Below are positions 13,001 to 25,900 of a stretch of DNA of 64,000 bases, one piece after another (within the stretch, counting starts at the first letter, position 1; each line of letters begins with the position of its first letter). The stretch is from Diplosphaera chodatii (Eukaryota > Chlorophyta > Trebouxiophyceae > Prasiolales > Stichococcaceae): the NCBI GenBank assembly GCA_032358165.1, contig JAALGY010000015.1:2232001-2296000 (forward strand). The letters are read 5' to 3'. The notes under the pieces are model-generated. The model was not told where the DNA came from and did no database searches. It worked only from the letters and a program-made list of their open reading frames with translations. The translations under genes were made by a program, and so were the position numbers.

Positions 13001-16000
13001 GCATCACACCACATTCTGATCCTGCCAGACTCGCACGCACAGCATCCAGACCCAAGCCAGTTCAGTGGTGATGTCCAGGACGGCGTGCTGTGCATGCCGG
13101 GGACCCTGCGGGGACCAGAGGTCTTTGAAGGGCGGGGGTCCCGACCTGTCGGGCGGGCGCAGCAGCACCAGGTTGTTGGCGGTGGACAGGGCGGCGGTGG
13201 CCCAGTCGGGGCCCAGGGCCAGCGTGGCCGCCAGGAACGAGGGCACCGCGGCCGCCGGCAGCCGGGGCGCCTCCAGCATGAGCCGCATCAGCGCCGGGTC
13301 CTTCGCCTCCCGGCTGGACCTGTAGCCGTCGAAGCGGCAGGGTTCCAGTTGGTGGTGTATGTATGGTACATCAATTGCGTCCAGTGCGCCCGCAGGGTAC
13401 TTCAGGGCGACCGGCACTTGTCACAGCGCTGCAAGTGCTTGCTTCTACTTGACTCATGCAGTGCTGGACCTCGGACCAAGCTTGAACAGATTATACGGTG
13501 TGCCCCAAGAATCTGGCGACTTTTATGTCGGCACAAGCGTCCCCCGTACTGCAGCGAGGTCCAATCTAGGGGTTGGCAAAGTGACCATGCAGCAAGCCCC
13601 GGAGATGTGCACCTCAGCCCCTCCAGCAGTGCTAGCAGCACGCTTTCGTACGCTGAGGGCGCTGCCCTGTCCGCTGCTGTGCCGCTGGCGCTGGCCTGCT
13701 GGGCTGTGTCTCCCGCAGCCGCTGCGCTGCCTGCGCTGCCCGAGGCGCCTGCTGCAGGCTGCCCACCCGCCGACGCCCCTGCTGAGCAGGCACTGCTGCC
13801 AGCTGCACCGTCCGCTGGCGCGCCCGCCACCTGCTGCGGCTGGGCGGCGAACAGCGCGTGCAGCCACGAGAGAGCGAAGTCGTGGGCGCCGGGCCGCTCA
13901 TAGTCCGCCAGCAGGTGCGCCACCACCGCAGCGGCCGCTGCGTCCTCGCCGGGGCCCTGCAGCATTGCAGCACCACACGTCGAGGGCAAGCACATCTGCT
14001 GCAAGCGACTTGTGTGCGCCGCGCAGCACACGACGGCACTGCAGGATGTGCTGCAAGCACATTGCCATGGCGGGCTCACATTCTATCGTGCACTAGAAGC
14101 ACAACGTCTGCACCTGCAGCACAAGGTGCGCCAGGACAGTGTCTCGTACGGTGTCGAGGCCCGCGCCGCTGCAGCCCAGGACCCGCTGGACGGCCGCCTG
14201 GCGCAGCGCCGCACGGGTGTCTGACGACATGTCCGCCGGTCGCAGCGCAAACCTGCGCAGGACGCAGCTGCACCTGGCAACCCAGCGACGGTGTAGCTGC
14301 TGACAGGGTAGCTGATCAGGCAATGCAGGCGCAGGTGGCGTGAAAGCACATAGCCATGATGCACACTCACTGGGGCGCGGGTGGGGGCCGGGCCGATGCT
14401 GGGCCGTCTGCTTTGATGTGGGGTGCGGGCGGCGGGCGGCCGACATGCTGTGCAGTACCCGGGGCCTCATGCTGCCGCTGCTGCTGCTGCTGCTGCTGCT
14501 GCTCATGATGTTGATGTTGAGGCTGGAGCTGCTGCTGAAATCGCTGGCTGGGGGGCGGCAGCGGCTGCTGCTGCCGCTGCTGTGGGAGACCCTGCAGCAG
14601 CAGAGCCATGTCAGCTGCAAGGCCATCGCCACATTGCCCTGAAAGCAGTTTCCATGCCATTCAGTGGGGCAGCTGCGGCTTCAGGTCATAGTCACTGTAG
14701 GCTTCACAGCCAGCTGAAGGCTGGCTCGGAATCTACTATCAATTGTTGTGTCAATCATCAGCCGAATGCTGCTAATTTTGAACAAGGGCAACACGCACAT
14801 GAGGTGACCAGCAGAAAACAGGAAAGAAAGACAAAATGAAGCAGGACCCGCTTTCCAGCACTGTACGAGAGCAGGTAAGTCGCCATGCATTTGAAGGGAC
14901 CTTTGAGCATGCACGAGCTGCACACCTGCATGAGGCCTGCAAGGCCGCTGGAGCTGCTGTGTCCGCCGTCGTCCGGCGGTGGCGCTGGCGGCAGCTGCGC
15001 CATGTTGGCGATGACTATGTCTGCCAGCAGCCCTGGGTCCAGCGTGTGCAGGTACGCATCCAGCAGCGCCGGGTCGTCCTTGCCAAGCAGCACACCCACC
15101 ACAAACTGCGCCTGCGCGAGCTCGCCTGGCGGTGGTGTCCCCTGCAATGAGAACCCAAAGCTAGTATCGCTTGCCAAGTGGTCAGCCACGTCTGGCTGGA
15201 GCATGCGTGAATGGACATGAGTATGAAGTCGCCAGGTGTACTCGCACAACAGGAGCAGATCAGTTTCAGAAGCTGTGCCTATGAGTTGCTGCAGGCTGTC
15301 CAAGCAGCAGTGATAGGTGGACCCTGCTGAGCAGCAAAGATTATTTGGAAGTTGCAGATGCAAGTTGCAGTTGCAGATAAACTGGTTTTCAACTTGAGGT
15401 GTCTTTCCACCTGTGTAGCAGCCTGAGGTGGCTGCGCTGGCTGGGGTGGCTGCTGGTGTGGGTGCTGCAGGGGCGGCATTTGCGGCTGAGGGGCCGCATG
15501 TGGTGCATGTCCATTGGCAGCGGGCGGCTCCAGCTTCACCCGCTTGGCGGGCCCTTGCCCCTCGCCGGGGGGCCGCCTGGACCTGTGGGCCGTGTGCATG
15601 CAGGGGGTGATGAACGTATTGCACCGTCCCCAACCTCACTCACAGCTCACGAGGCAGCTTGCTCACTGGGTGTGACTTGGTATCTCGGGATGATAGGAAG
15701 TCGGTCGCACAGGGCACGAGTCACAAAGATGCACATGCGGTACATGCTCGTGTGTCAGGAGGCCAAGGGGAGGCAGGCATCAGGGAGGGAGCGCGGGACG
15801 GCGGCAAACACACACCCCTGCAGGCGCTCGGCGGCAGCGGCGGCGTCAGCTTCCCCTGCGGCACCAAGCGCCATCAGCGCATCTGCAAGCTTCGGCCGCC
15901 ACGCCTGCACATCAGCTGTCTCCGCCCTCGCCACGGTTGCCAGCGCATCCGCAACCGCCCGCGCCGTGCTGGCTGTTGCCACACTAGCCTCCTGCGACAA

Positions 16001-17628
16001 CTGCAAGAACACCAGATACGAGTCAACATCCACTGCACTGACCTTGAAGATGATCACTTAAGGCGTGATGCTGGCAAGCTAGAGCCTGTGGGCATGGTCG
16101 CCCAGGTATGTATGCCATTGCGCTTGCAGCTGCACACGGTGCATGCGGCGGCACTGACCTGGGCGGCGGTGGACTTAGCAAGCGCCAGCAGCGGCGGCAG
16201 CAGGCGGCCCAGCAGCCGTGGACGCTGCGCCGCCAGCGCCCCCGCCGCCCGGACGGCGACGATGCGCAGCGGCCCCGACAGCTGCTCCACGCCCGGCGCC
16301 CGCAGCAGGCCCGCGATGGCGGCCGATGCAGCGGTGCTGTCCGCCAGCAGCTGGACGGGCTGCAGCAGCGCGTGGTTCGCCGGCAGCGGCCCTGGCGGCC
16401 CTGCGCATGTCGGCAATTGGCTCAGCAGCGAGCACCTCCATTGTTGTTACGCGGTGGTCGTGGACTGCAGAATGGAATGTGGATGGAAGGCAAGTGCCGC
16501 AGCGCGCGAGCTTCAGCGGCACAACAATCGCATAGGCTTGGTGCAGGTGTGGGGTCCCATCACAGCCAACAGCTATCTTGACATCGCCCACCTGCGAGCG
16601 ACGCAGCACCAGGCGGCGGCGGCGGCTTGGCGCTTGCAGTATACAGCATGACCGCCTGCTCCGCAAAACGCACTGCCTGCAGCCGCACGCTGTCAGGAGC
16701 TGGTGCCCCTGCACTGCCGCTGCCTAGCAGGCCACCGATGGCTGCCCTCATGCTGTCTGTGGCACTCCACAGCGCTGAGACCTGCTGCCCCGGTGACCTG
16801 CCGCCCTAAGAAGAAGCAGGCGGAATGCTCTGCACCTGTTTTGTGTCTGGACACTACAGCCAGATGCATGCGGCTGGGGAGTGGCCTGGCTTGCATGTCA
16901 GCGTCACCTGCAGCAACGGGTACTGAACCGAACAGCGGGACTCTGTACCTGGTGCACAGTGATGGAGAAGGCAATTCGGAAGACTGTCACAGCTGCAGCG
17001 ATGGCGGCCTTGGCAACCGCTGTTGCGGCGTCGGTGGCCAGAGCCCCCAAGCATGCCGCCGCAGGGGCGAGGACCCCGGGGCGCGGTGCCGCTGCTGCCG
17101 CATCAGCCAGCAGCTCGGCCAAGTACTTGCGTACCGCCGCCGCCGGCTCCACTTGGAACTCCACCAGATCTGGCAGAAAGTCCTGTGACAGCACCAGAAG
17201 CAAGTGAAGTGGTCCCTTGCGAAACACATGAACCGCAAACTGTATTTGCGTGCCCCTCAGGTAAGATGGCATGTGCTGTCTCATGTGCTGTGGACGGCTG
17301 AAGGCAATGACAGGAAGAGCAGAGGGATGGCGCAGCATGGCCGACAACAATGCACCGGCAGCAGCGCGGGCTCCTTCTTGACAATAATCTCCCGCAAGCT
17401 CCTGAGCACTTGCACCTGCACTGATCACGGGCTGTCATGATCCGCAACTCAGTCGACCCGGGCAAGCGACACGACCCCAACAACTGACGGCACGGCGCAG
17501 TTTTTGACTTGCAATACCCGGGTCGTAAGTACGGTTCCGCCTTGTAACCCAATCACCTTCTCGTTGCCGCTGCCAGCAAGCTTGGCATCGTTCAGCAGCT
17601 GCACTGCCTGTTCCCTTGTGACCGACAT
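10035..17628 (-). CDS. SYMPK: Symplekin / Pta1 homologue, pre-mRNA 3'-end processing scaffold
   Basis: Nuclear scaffold that holds together the cleavage and polyadenylation machinery. The start ATG (17626-17628) opens MSVTREQAVQLLNDAKLAG. The next exons give the N-terminal HEAT domain: VLRSLREIIVKKEPALLP, then FLPDLVEFQVEPAAAVRKYL (about 17100-17190), SVRLQAVRFAEQAVMLY (about 16.6 kb) and ALAAQRPRLLGRLLPPLLAL (about 16.2 kb). KRVKLEPPAANG (about 15.53 kb) looks like a basic nuclear signal. Central exons have the symplekin pattern HDFALSWLHALF (about 13.86 kb) with YESVLLALLEGL. The C-terminal domain is clear: DVRWAVPVLAGAPRERA (about 11.8 kb), MTPAQLLIGLHSIVPSPG (about 11.48 kb), SPLPPLFMRFVMQA (about 11.13 kb), WPKLKPFVLELLTTLVGKQ (about 10.9 kb), LLSLPPSVLAKALVAMRQG (about 10.47 kb). 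The stop TAA is at 10035-10037. A Gln-rich linker lies near 14.37-14.56 kb. More than 15 exons are needed. Confidence 0.9.
11075..11088. repeat. Single telobox-like motif in a symplekin intron
   Basis: TTTAGGGTTTGAGG reads as one TTTAGGG unit with a decayed second unit. It lies between the symplekin exons coding for SPLPPLFMRFVMQA and WPKLKPFVLELL, so it is intronic. Confidence 0.45.
14477..14503 (-). repeat. (CAG)n trinucleotide tract coding poly-Gln in symplekin
   Basis: A GCT/CTG run on the plus strand reads as consecutive CAG (Gln) codons on the minus strand, inside an exon that translates as a Gln/Pro/His-rich linker (QPQHQHHEQQQQ...). It is likely length-polymorphic. It lies between the N-terminal HEAT domain and the central helical part of symplekin, where an insertion would be tolerated. 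Confidence 0.75.
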
Positions 17629-18170
17629 GTTTGCCCGACTGCGATGGGTTGAGCGGAAAACCCGCTCTGTTGTAGGCCTCTACATACACGTAGAGTTCAT
17701 CGTCGTTTCGAGATGCACAAAACGATGCGACACCCGCGGTTGTGATGCAAATGGGGTGTGGGACACTGAACCAACAGAGCGCGAGTGGGTTGAGCATGGC
17801 AGCTGATTGGGAAGCAGGATGTGTATCCAGCTGTTACTGAGTTTCATGCCACCCATCGACCCATGGGTAAATGGCGGCAGATCGAACGGCTGTCCGGCAA
17901 ATCAGTACACGGCTTCTGGCGAGCTTATAAGGTACAACACCCATCCTGATGAAGTTCCTAAAATCTATGAGTATTAGCAGTACAGATGAGCTGGCTGCTA
18001 AGGTTTTGCCCAACAGATGACGCCGGCGATGATGGCAAATCAGATAGCAACGCATGGGTACGGTACATATACAACACGTACATGCATCAGCAGGCATCAT
18101 GCCCCATAATGACCTCGCAACCCGGCGCACTGACACGTGCCATGACAGCTTCCAGTGTGCCTCATCCCTT
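17629..18170. promoter_or_regulatory. Spacer: symplekin promoter and hydrolase 3' UTR
   Basis: This is 542 bp between the start of symplekin and the stop of the alpha/beta hydrolase gene, both on the minus strand. No gene is seen. It should hold the symplekin promoter and 5' UTR next to the hydrolase 3' UTR. Confidence 0.5.
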
Positions 18171-20410
18171 TCAGAGCTTCGACTGCACATCCTTCACGCC
18201 GCCAGCCTTTTTCTCTGCTCGGTTCTGATCTCCTTGGAAGAACTGCAAGATATCTTCAGCCACGATCGCCGGATTTTCCAGTGGTCCAAAATGGTGCAAC
18301 GTCTGGAACCTGTATGCATGTTGAAAGTCAGGGAAAGCTGATATCGTATTGGTTCTGAATGGCCGTTCAAGCACCATAAGATCACATGGACAGTAGTCAG
18401 CACAATTGCAGATAGCAACATGCATCACCTATGCAGCCGACCGTCGGGCATTTGTGCGGCAGCTGTGGGCATCATCGTGTCAACAAAGTCTGTGGGGGAA
18501 CCCCCGCCACCGCACGCCAGCACGACAGGGCACCTCACATTGCCAAGCTGCTGGAACGTGCGCATTGCTAAAGGCTCTGCATTCAAAGAGGCGCAAAAGA
18601 TAGGTTGTAACAGCACCAGGCAAAGGGGGTCCAAAACCTGAGTTCCGCACAACCAGCCATGTCTGTCGAGGTGCTGGACGCAATCTGCCATCTATCACGG
18701 TGCAGGACTTCACAGCATCCACAGCGCCATCCAGACTGTGTACACACTAGCGCAATTGTGCAAGGAAGGCCGTCACCAATGGTCATTTGATGTATGCTGG
18801 CTGCCACGCTCACCTATCAGGATGTATATCCAGGCCTCAACCCTTGGCGCATCCGTCACTAGTGTAACACCTCCCCCTGCATACAATTATGTTTGTCAGT
18901 GGCGAATGAGGTTGACATCACTTGGCCATCTCTCACCACAACGGCTGTTCATGCAGACAGCTGTGACAGTATGTACCTGACCTGGCAGGTCGCGCAGGCC
19001 GTGTTGAGCATACAGTTGGAGCGCGCGGCTGTCGAAGTTGATGAACGGCAACTTCGAGGCCCAGCTTGCCACTGCAGCCGACCTGTCATCAAACTGGGTG
19101 CGCCGTTTGAGAGCCAAGGAGGACAGAAGTTCAGAGTCTACATTGTCCCTGCTCGTGTGCCTGCAGAGCAGAAGGCCGTCTATCAGCCGCCTGTCCATGT
19201 CACCCAGACCAGTCCTGCATACCGGCCTTCTTGGACGTGATGCGTGTGCATCTGACGAACCTGCCAACCTGACGTCATGCACTCATGCGAAGCGGCTCAC
19301 GGGTCATATATCACTGGCTCGAACAGGTACATGGCCTGGAAAGTGCCCGGCTGCCTGATCTGTGCGGCAAGCGCTGCCGCACCGCCCAGTGAATGACCAA
19401 AGACCCGCACTGCAGGCAAAGATCTATACTATATGTGCTGAGTATGAATGTCTTCCCGGCAACTGTTGTTCACATGTGCACAGTCAGCTGATAAATTGCA
19501 GCAGGTCCATGCAGGTAACCACAACACTCTGAAACGATACTTGACTAGTGAAAGGCCCTCCTGCCAAGACACCTTGATGACAGAACACACGCACTCCAAT
19601 TGTGGTATCGTTTGATGCAGCGCCAGCAGGTGCAACAGCAGAACCCTGCTGCAGGGAGGTGGCAAATCGCAGGGCAGCGCACCTGGCCCGCCACGCTCAG
19701 CCAACCAGGCGGCAGCTGCAAGCACGTCGCCAACCAACAGATCTAGCTGTGGCCACAGGGCTTCTGGTGGCAGCCGCGCCGCCCCCCTGCCCAGCTGTGC
19801 ACCCTCTACCTGTGGGCGCATGCCGATGAATTTCATGGCATGTGTGCTTCAGGGGCGCCTCGGCAGTGGCAATGCAGCTAGGATGTATCTCGTGAACCAG
19901 GGCCTGTCTCTGTGTCGAGAGGCACGAAGCCTTGGAAGGCTTTGAGTGCAGCAGGCGTGTGCAGCTTGACGAACCGTCTGGCATCTCTCCTGCCGCACCA
20001 CTCCTGACACAGGCTGAAGCTCAGCGTGCAGCTGAGCTACGGGGAGGCGCACCGGCAGCAGCGCCGCATGGGCGGAGCAGCCGTGGCCCCTCTGGTCCAG
20101 CGCCCAGCAGTGGTAGGAGCCGCGGAGGCCCTCCGCAAGCGGCAGGTATGCAAGGGCGGGGATGCTGCGCATCCACGGGTAGATACATCAGCCGTGATTT
20201 CGTCTTGGTAAGCATTTCATTACGCTTGCCATGTTTGTAGCGTAATGTATGCAACTGCAGCTGCTTTCTTCCCTACAGGTTCATGTCATCAATGCCATGA
20301 CAATCATGCCTGTTGCAGTGTAGGATGAGAAGCGGCGGACCCCTGCCACCCAGATCATGCAGTGCAAGCTTTGCACCGCCTGCTGCACTGATGAAGTGCA
20401 TGAGCCCCAT
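18171..20410 (-). CDS. Alpha/beta hydrolase fold protein
   Basis: Serine hydrolase of the alpha/beta fold; the substrate cannot be told from sequence. The start ATG (20410) gives MGLMHFISAAGGAKLALHDL and then PPLLILH, the first core strand; an in-frame TGA lies a short way upstream, which supports this start. The following exons hold LAYLPLAEGLRGSYHCWALD and QRGHGCSA (about 20.08-20.17 kb), then VRVFGHSLGGAAALAAQIRQ (about 19.35-19.4 kb), the nucleophile elbow, with the Ser codon at 19390-19392. Further exons give LALKRRTQFDDRSAAVASWA, PFINFDSRALQLYAQHGLRD (about 19.0-19.15 kb), VRCPVVLACGGGGSPTDFVD (about 18.5 kb), and finally TLHHFGPLENPAIVAEDIL (about 18.24-18.3 kb), which supplies the catalytic His. 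The order strand-nucleophile-cap-acid-His and the length (about 330-350 residues expected) fit a complete enzyme. No transit peptide is evident. Confidence 0.85.
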
Positions 20411-21027
20411 CTCAAGTGCGTACTGCCAGTCCTCGATCCTCCGAAACCGATGCTCGATTCCTCCAGATCATGTGCTGGTGCAAAACGGTGCAGCAAGCCG
20501 AAACTTGCTTGATGCGTGGCGTGACACAATGCAATGTTTATAGACGTATGTAATCACAGAGTGACCTGAAGAAGACCATGCACAAGGTTTCCTCAACAGG
20601 GATGTTCGGTGTCGATCGCGCTGCTGCACATTGCCAAGGACTGCACCGCTGCGGTTGCAGAGGCCGAGCGTTGATCACCAGCAACAGTTTGACATGAAAC
20701 GACCGTAAAGTGAAGCTCTGTGTATGCGTACAAACTCCAAAATGCGTTGATGAGCGGGATGACAGCCGCTTGTTGTCATGCTGCACGCCAACTCAGCATG
20801 CCAGCGGGGACGGACGCACGGACCGGACCGGTTATGCTTGCTGTTGGTTGCTTCCCGATGTTTCCTGTGCCAGCTCTGGCACTTTGAGCGGTGTCAGATA
20901 GTCGTTGCATGGACATTGCTGACTACATACTTGTGCCGTCTTGATCCCGCCTGCGGTGAGACGTTACACGCAATTGCCGACCTGCCGCTTTCTGCAGGGC
21001 AAGAGGTCCTTGATCGGTGGCCAAAAT
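20411..21027. promoter_or_regulatory. Bidirectional promoter spacer, hydrolase / FKBP
   Basis: This is 617 bp between divergent start codons. No frame looks like a conserved protein. It should contain both promoters. No TATA box is evident. Confidence 0.5.
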
Positions 21028-22994
21028 ATGCAGCAAGTGATGCAGAATGCTGCATCAGCAAAGTGTGCGGCGTCAATTGTGCCCTTCACGAATGGTCGTC
21101 CAAGGCCATGCCGCCAGCTGCGGGCGCATCAAGCGATGCGGATGCACGGCAATATCAGAGCTTCAGCAAACGGTATGCTTGCGGCCAAACGTACTGTGAG
21201 CACAAAGCCACAAGGTTCACACGACTGGAGGCGTGACGACAATAGATGCTGATGACATGCGACGCACGCACGCACATCCCCCACCGTGTGCCGCCACAGG
21301 ATGATCAGATTGTGCAATCGATCTGCACAGCTGCATAGGTTTTCAACCGCCTGGTACTCGTAACCCTGCAGACACCGATCGGGAAGGGGCGGAACAGCAG
21401 GCGGGGGCCGAGTCGCCTGCGGCGGTGCGGCAGCAGCTGGAGGCGCAGCAGCGGCAGCAGAAGCAGCGCAGGCGGCAGGCCGACTCCACCGACTGGTTCG
21501 CCTCCACGCTGACGCGGCGCTTCGGGCTGGCGGGCGGCCTCGCGTGGCTGGGCTTCCTCACCTTTGGCGTCGTCTCAGAGCAGGTGTCGGGCCCCCGGCC
21601 GACTGCGTCAGCTTCCGCTGGTGTCTGCTGGTGTTGATGGCAGGGAGCCTCTGCAACAGGTCCGGCTATGAGATCCACGTCTGTCACAGCTGCGGGGCGG
21701 TTCATCGTCTTGTGTCGCCCGCAGATCAAGACGCGGCTGGAGGTGGCGGCGGATGAGCGGGGAACAAAGGTGCCCAGTCCACCTGCTGCCCGCAGCGGAT
21801 CTGCGGTGTCCCAGCTGTTTGGCAGGTGCTCCACAAGCTGTATGCTCGTAATCATCAATGTAGCCGTATAACGACTGCTCAAACGCCTGCACAGGAGGTG
21901 ACGGATGCAAAGGAGGTGGTGTTGCCGAGCGGCGTGCGGTACGTGGACCTCATCACCGGCGGCGGCCAGCGCGCCTCGCCCGGCCTGCTCATGATCCTGG
22001 AGCTGAAGTGAGCACCCTCACCCGATATTGCATTGCCGGACGACCAGCTGCATGGTCCAACTGGTTACAGCCGGCGCAGCTCCCCTGGCCTGCTCATGCC
22101 TGCTGCTAATAGTGGTGGCACCCTCCGGCAGAGGTTGGTTGACGTCGTTGCAGGAATGCCATGTGCTGCGATGCGAGTGAAGCACCTTGCGGTGTGCATG
22201 TGGACGGAGCCTTCCTTCTCGCAAGCAACACGGCATCATGCTGCAGGCTGGTTTGCCGCGCTGTTGCGGGCGACACACCACAGTGCAGGGCTGTCAAGCC
22301 CAGCCGCGTCAAGTGGTTTTGAGGGAGCTGCCTGCTGCAGGCTGAAGGCGAATGGGCAGCTGGTTGCTGACACCAGCAGGACGGGGAAGCCGCTGGTTGT
22401 CATCACGGGGCGGCGGCCGCTGACTGGCGGGCTGTCCCCCGGCGCAGAGGAGGCGCTGTTCTCAATGCGGGCAGGTGACTCCCCGATGACTGCCTCTGGC
22501 CACTGATTGTACACTGGACGCAGCAACTCTGAAAGGCAGCTCAGCTGGTTGCTGTAGCATGGTAACTTGCTCCACCTTCTGGGTGCTGGTCCGTGTAGTG
22601 GGTTCATCGGCTGCGATGGCGCATGCAGGCGGCAGGCGGCGGGTGTTTGTGCCGGCAGGGCAGGGGTTTGGCGACAAGGCAAGCAAAGCTTGTCGTACGT
22701 GCTGTGGTCTGCCATTCTGCCTCCTGAACAGCTAGCTCGGTGCCTCTGTTGCGCACCAGTCCTAGCTGAGCCAGCGTGTGGCGCCGATCGCAGGGTGGCA
22801 TGTTGCGGCCCACAGAGCATGTGCCAGACAAAGAGGTGCGCCTGTTGCGCAGTGTGACGCTGCAGCCCTGCCAGATTGTGTGGACGACCATATGCTTCAG
22901 TTGCACCATTTGTCACTATCTGCAGGGTGTCATACCGCCCAACGCAGATCTGGAGTACGAGCTGCAGCTCGTCAGGGTGTCTGTGCCGCCATGA
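21028..22994 (+). CDS. Chloroplast FKBP-type peptidyl-prolyl isomerase (FKBP17-like)
   Basis: FK506-binding-protein-type isomerase, probably in the plastid or thylakoid lumen. The ATG at 21028 opens MQQVMQNAASAKCAASIVPF, a segment rich in Ala, Ser, Arg and Lys and poor in acidic residues, as expected of a transit peptide; a GTATGC donor follows at about 21172. The next exon (from about 21373) has a Gln/Arg coiled stretch and then a hydrophobic helix FGLAGGLAWLGFLTFGVVSEQ (abridged here), which could be a membrane anchor or lumen-targeting segment. The FKBP domain starts VVLPSGVRYVDLITGGGQRA (about 21.92 kb) and continues GLLMILEL, LKANGQLVADTSRTGKPLVV, GGLSPGAEEALFSMRAG (about 22.34-22.47 kb), RRVFVPAGQGFGD and VIPPNADLEYELQLVRVSVPP before TGA at 22992-22994. 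Order and spacing match plant FKBP17-type proteins. Several aromatic active-site residues of FKBP12 are not conserved, as in other lumenal FKBPs, so catalytic activity is uncertain. Confidence 0.85.
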
Positions 22995-25900
22995 AGTGGG
23001 GGCAGGCACCAGCACACCAGAGGGTGTACCCACCTGGCGGGCGACTGCAAACGCCATCCTTCACTGCTAACACATTTTTACACCCAGCTACGAGCCAACT
23101 GATGCATCGTTTTCAACTGATCAAACGTCTCGTGTACTTGGTTCTGATTGTTTACCAACGGTGCACCTAAAGCACCCTGGCAAACTGTACATCTGGCGTG
23201 CAGCAGCCTGCTGCACGCCAGTCTGTTCTCTGCACCTCACATGCCCGCCCAACCAAACATTCCTATATCGCCTGACAGCAGTGGCCAGCATTCCTCCACC
23301 AGAAGTGCTTCTGACTCCTTTGCATGCCGCAGTCATCTGCCTGCATGTGCAGGATAGGGCAGCTGTCCGCACTCTGCTGCAGCGCAGAAAGCGCATCACA
23401 GTGAGCAGACCACAACTAGAGCTTGTTGCACATGTCTCTATAGCTACTATGCACCGAAATCCACGCCCGCTCTCTCACGCGCACCATCGTGCCTTCCGGC
23501 AGTGCATGCAGTTTTGCCAGATCCCGAATTCTAGCAAAGCCATGTCCACCAAAGCCGTAGTCTTGCCACTCCATGTCACTATTGTACATCTGCTGTGGCT
23601 CACAGACGCAGTGCTCTCTCATAGCAGAACCGGGCATGTGCTGCCGCATCAATCCGTCTTTGGTTTGTCTTGCATTGCACCTGCAACAAGGCAATGCGTC
23701 TTAGACAGCACACGCAACGTGGCACCGGCATCCTCAGCAGCCGGTGCAGCAACATTACATCGTTTGCATGCATGTAGGATGTAATTGGTCAATAGAAAGA
23801 TGTGCAAGTGTGAACCAGACAAGGCCAGCAGCTGCTGGAGGAAGGATGGACACTTCACAGCAACTGCTTCGGCAGACTTCCTCCACTTGACTGCAGGTCA
23901 CATGCTAACACCCCTCATTAAACTAGCCTTCGCAGGAGCTGCAATCATACGATGCAATGACACAACACAAGCACCTTCCTGGGATTGATACAACCCCATA
24001 GCACAGCAACGTGCACACCATCCCTGCAGAGTCACCTGCTGTATCACACACGTTCTGGTATGCCGCACTGAGGGCGGCCCTGGCTGCCTCCAAATTTGGC
24101 TCTGTGAGCAGACTGCCACGTGAGCGCCTCATCAGCAAACAAGCTTGAAATTTGCAAGCCAACGTGCAACACATCGCAGGCAGCCTGGGCACTTGTGGCG
24201 CGTGTCACTTGCAAGGCTGACCTGGTGACGGTGGCGGCTGCACCTCGCCAGTGACAATTGCGGGGTGCGCTGGGTCCTGGTACAAGCCTTGCGCAAACTG
24301 CTCGGGCGTCATCAGTATGAAAATACGGCCATTACGATCTCCGCCGGCTTCCTCTGGCTCTTGCCTGCAGCCAGCTGCACTTACTCTTGATCTCCGCACA
24401 AGCTCACCACCGACAGTCTCCTGTGAAGGCCACCTTTACGGGCGACCATGTAAGCCTCCCTGATTTGCATGCTGCTGTCTTAGCATGCACAGCCTACTGC
24501 ATCCACGGTGAGGCATGCTCAGCTGATGGAAAGGTGATAGGTAGCTCATCAGGCAGCAGCCCTGCGCCAGTGTGGAACATAGGTGCGGGAAGATTCACCG
24601 GCAAAGCGCTTCGCACCTCTTTCCATCCACGTGTATGGTGCCTGGCTGGAGTACCATATCTGCTCCAAATGCCCCGGACAGCGAGTTGTATGTCATGACG
24701 ACTTTGGCATTCGTGCAGAACTTGGCACGCCTGCCACTCGGTTCGTGCAGAAAATAAATGAAGCGAACCGGGGATGGCGACATGTATCCATATATGCTGG
24801 AAATGCAGAAGGGATCAATCTCAGGCTCATGCGCCCACTCATCAACCAAGGCTTGTGCACATGTTGGCAGTCTGTTCAGTGCATTGCAAAGACTATGAAA
24901 CAGGATATGCTAAGCTGGTGTGGGCTAGCACCTGGGTATTATGTAGCCTGCTCCTGGGTTATATGCTGGCTTTGCGCCTGCACAAATGCACGCCAGTGTC
25001 CCGGCCGTGGCACGCTATGTGACCTCGGCCAACCACCCCATCGTGCATGAGGCACCGGCAGCAAATAGCATTCTACTCACTGTGGCCAGCGGTATAGTCG
25101 ATTGCCCCCAACGACACACTGCTGCTGTTGCAAGTGGCCATGGCCTGCAGCTGCGGCCGCACAGAACAGTGGGCAAGTACAGGCGTGCGCATGTGTAGTT
25201 TGATTTAGCAGAAAGACGCTGAGACAGATCAACAAGCTCAAGTACTTGCTTGGGGTTGCCCGTGAAGTTGTGGCATGGCAATAGATGGCTTGCGCGAGGG
25301 GGCGTCCATTTTCGGACGCGACTGGCGCCTGTGCCAACAGGAGTGCAGTCTAACAACGCTGCTGCACGCGAGTGATCTGCTCTGACTGCGCTCGTGCTCA
25401 ATGCCCAGCAGCTGCGCGCTGAGGCAACCGATGGCGATCTTCGGAGCTGCAGGTGTCAGCAGCTGCAATTGAAGCGCCGGGTGAGCGTACTCTGAGCCAA
25501 GAAGTCCAGCGTTCAGTTGATGTGGCGAATATGTCCAGTTTGGTCAAGTGAAGTGAAGTTGACCCTCAAAGGGGTGTGGATTGCTGAGCTGAGCAGCACT
25601 GCAGCAGTGCAGCTGCAGTGGCATTCTTCGCCCTCCGGGACTCTGGGACTCGGCTGGTGCTGAGTGATGCCGTGATCAAGGCAAGCTGGGATTAAGGGAG
25701 AGCACTGCCGCACGCTGTTCCCGGACAGACCCTCAAGCAGGCGAGCTGTATAGACGATCCTCTGACGATCCTCTTGACCAGTTGATGGATTATATTGGTG
25801 TACCAGCCATGCCATCGTCTGTGCGGTAGGTGCGGATGACCCCTGCTGCGCGGAACACTCACAGCAGTATACTGTTGCCATGCATGCCACTGCAACATTG

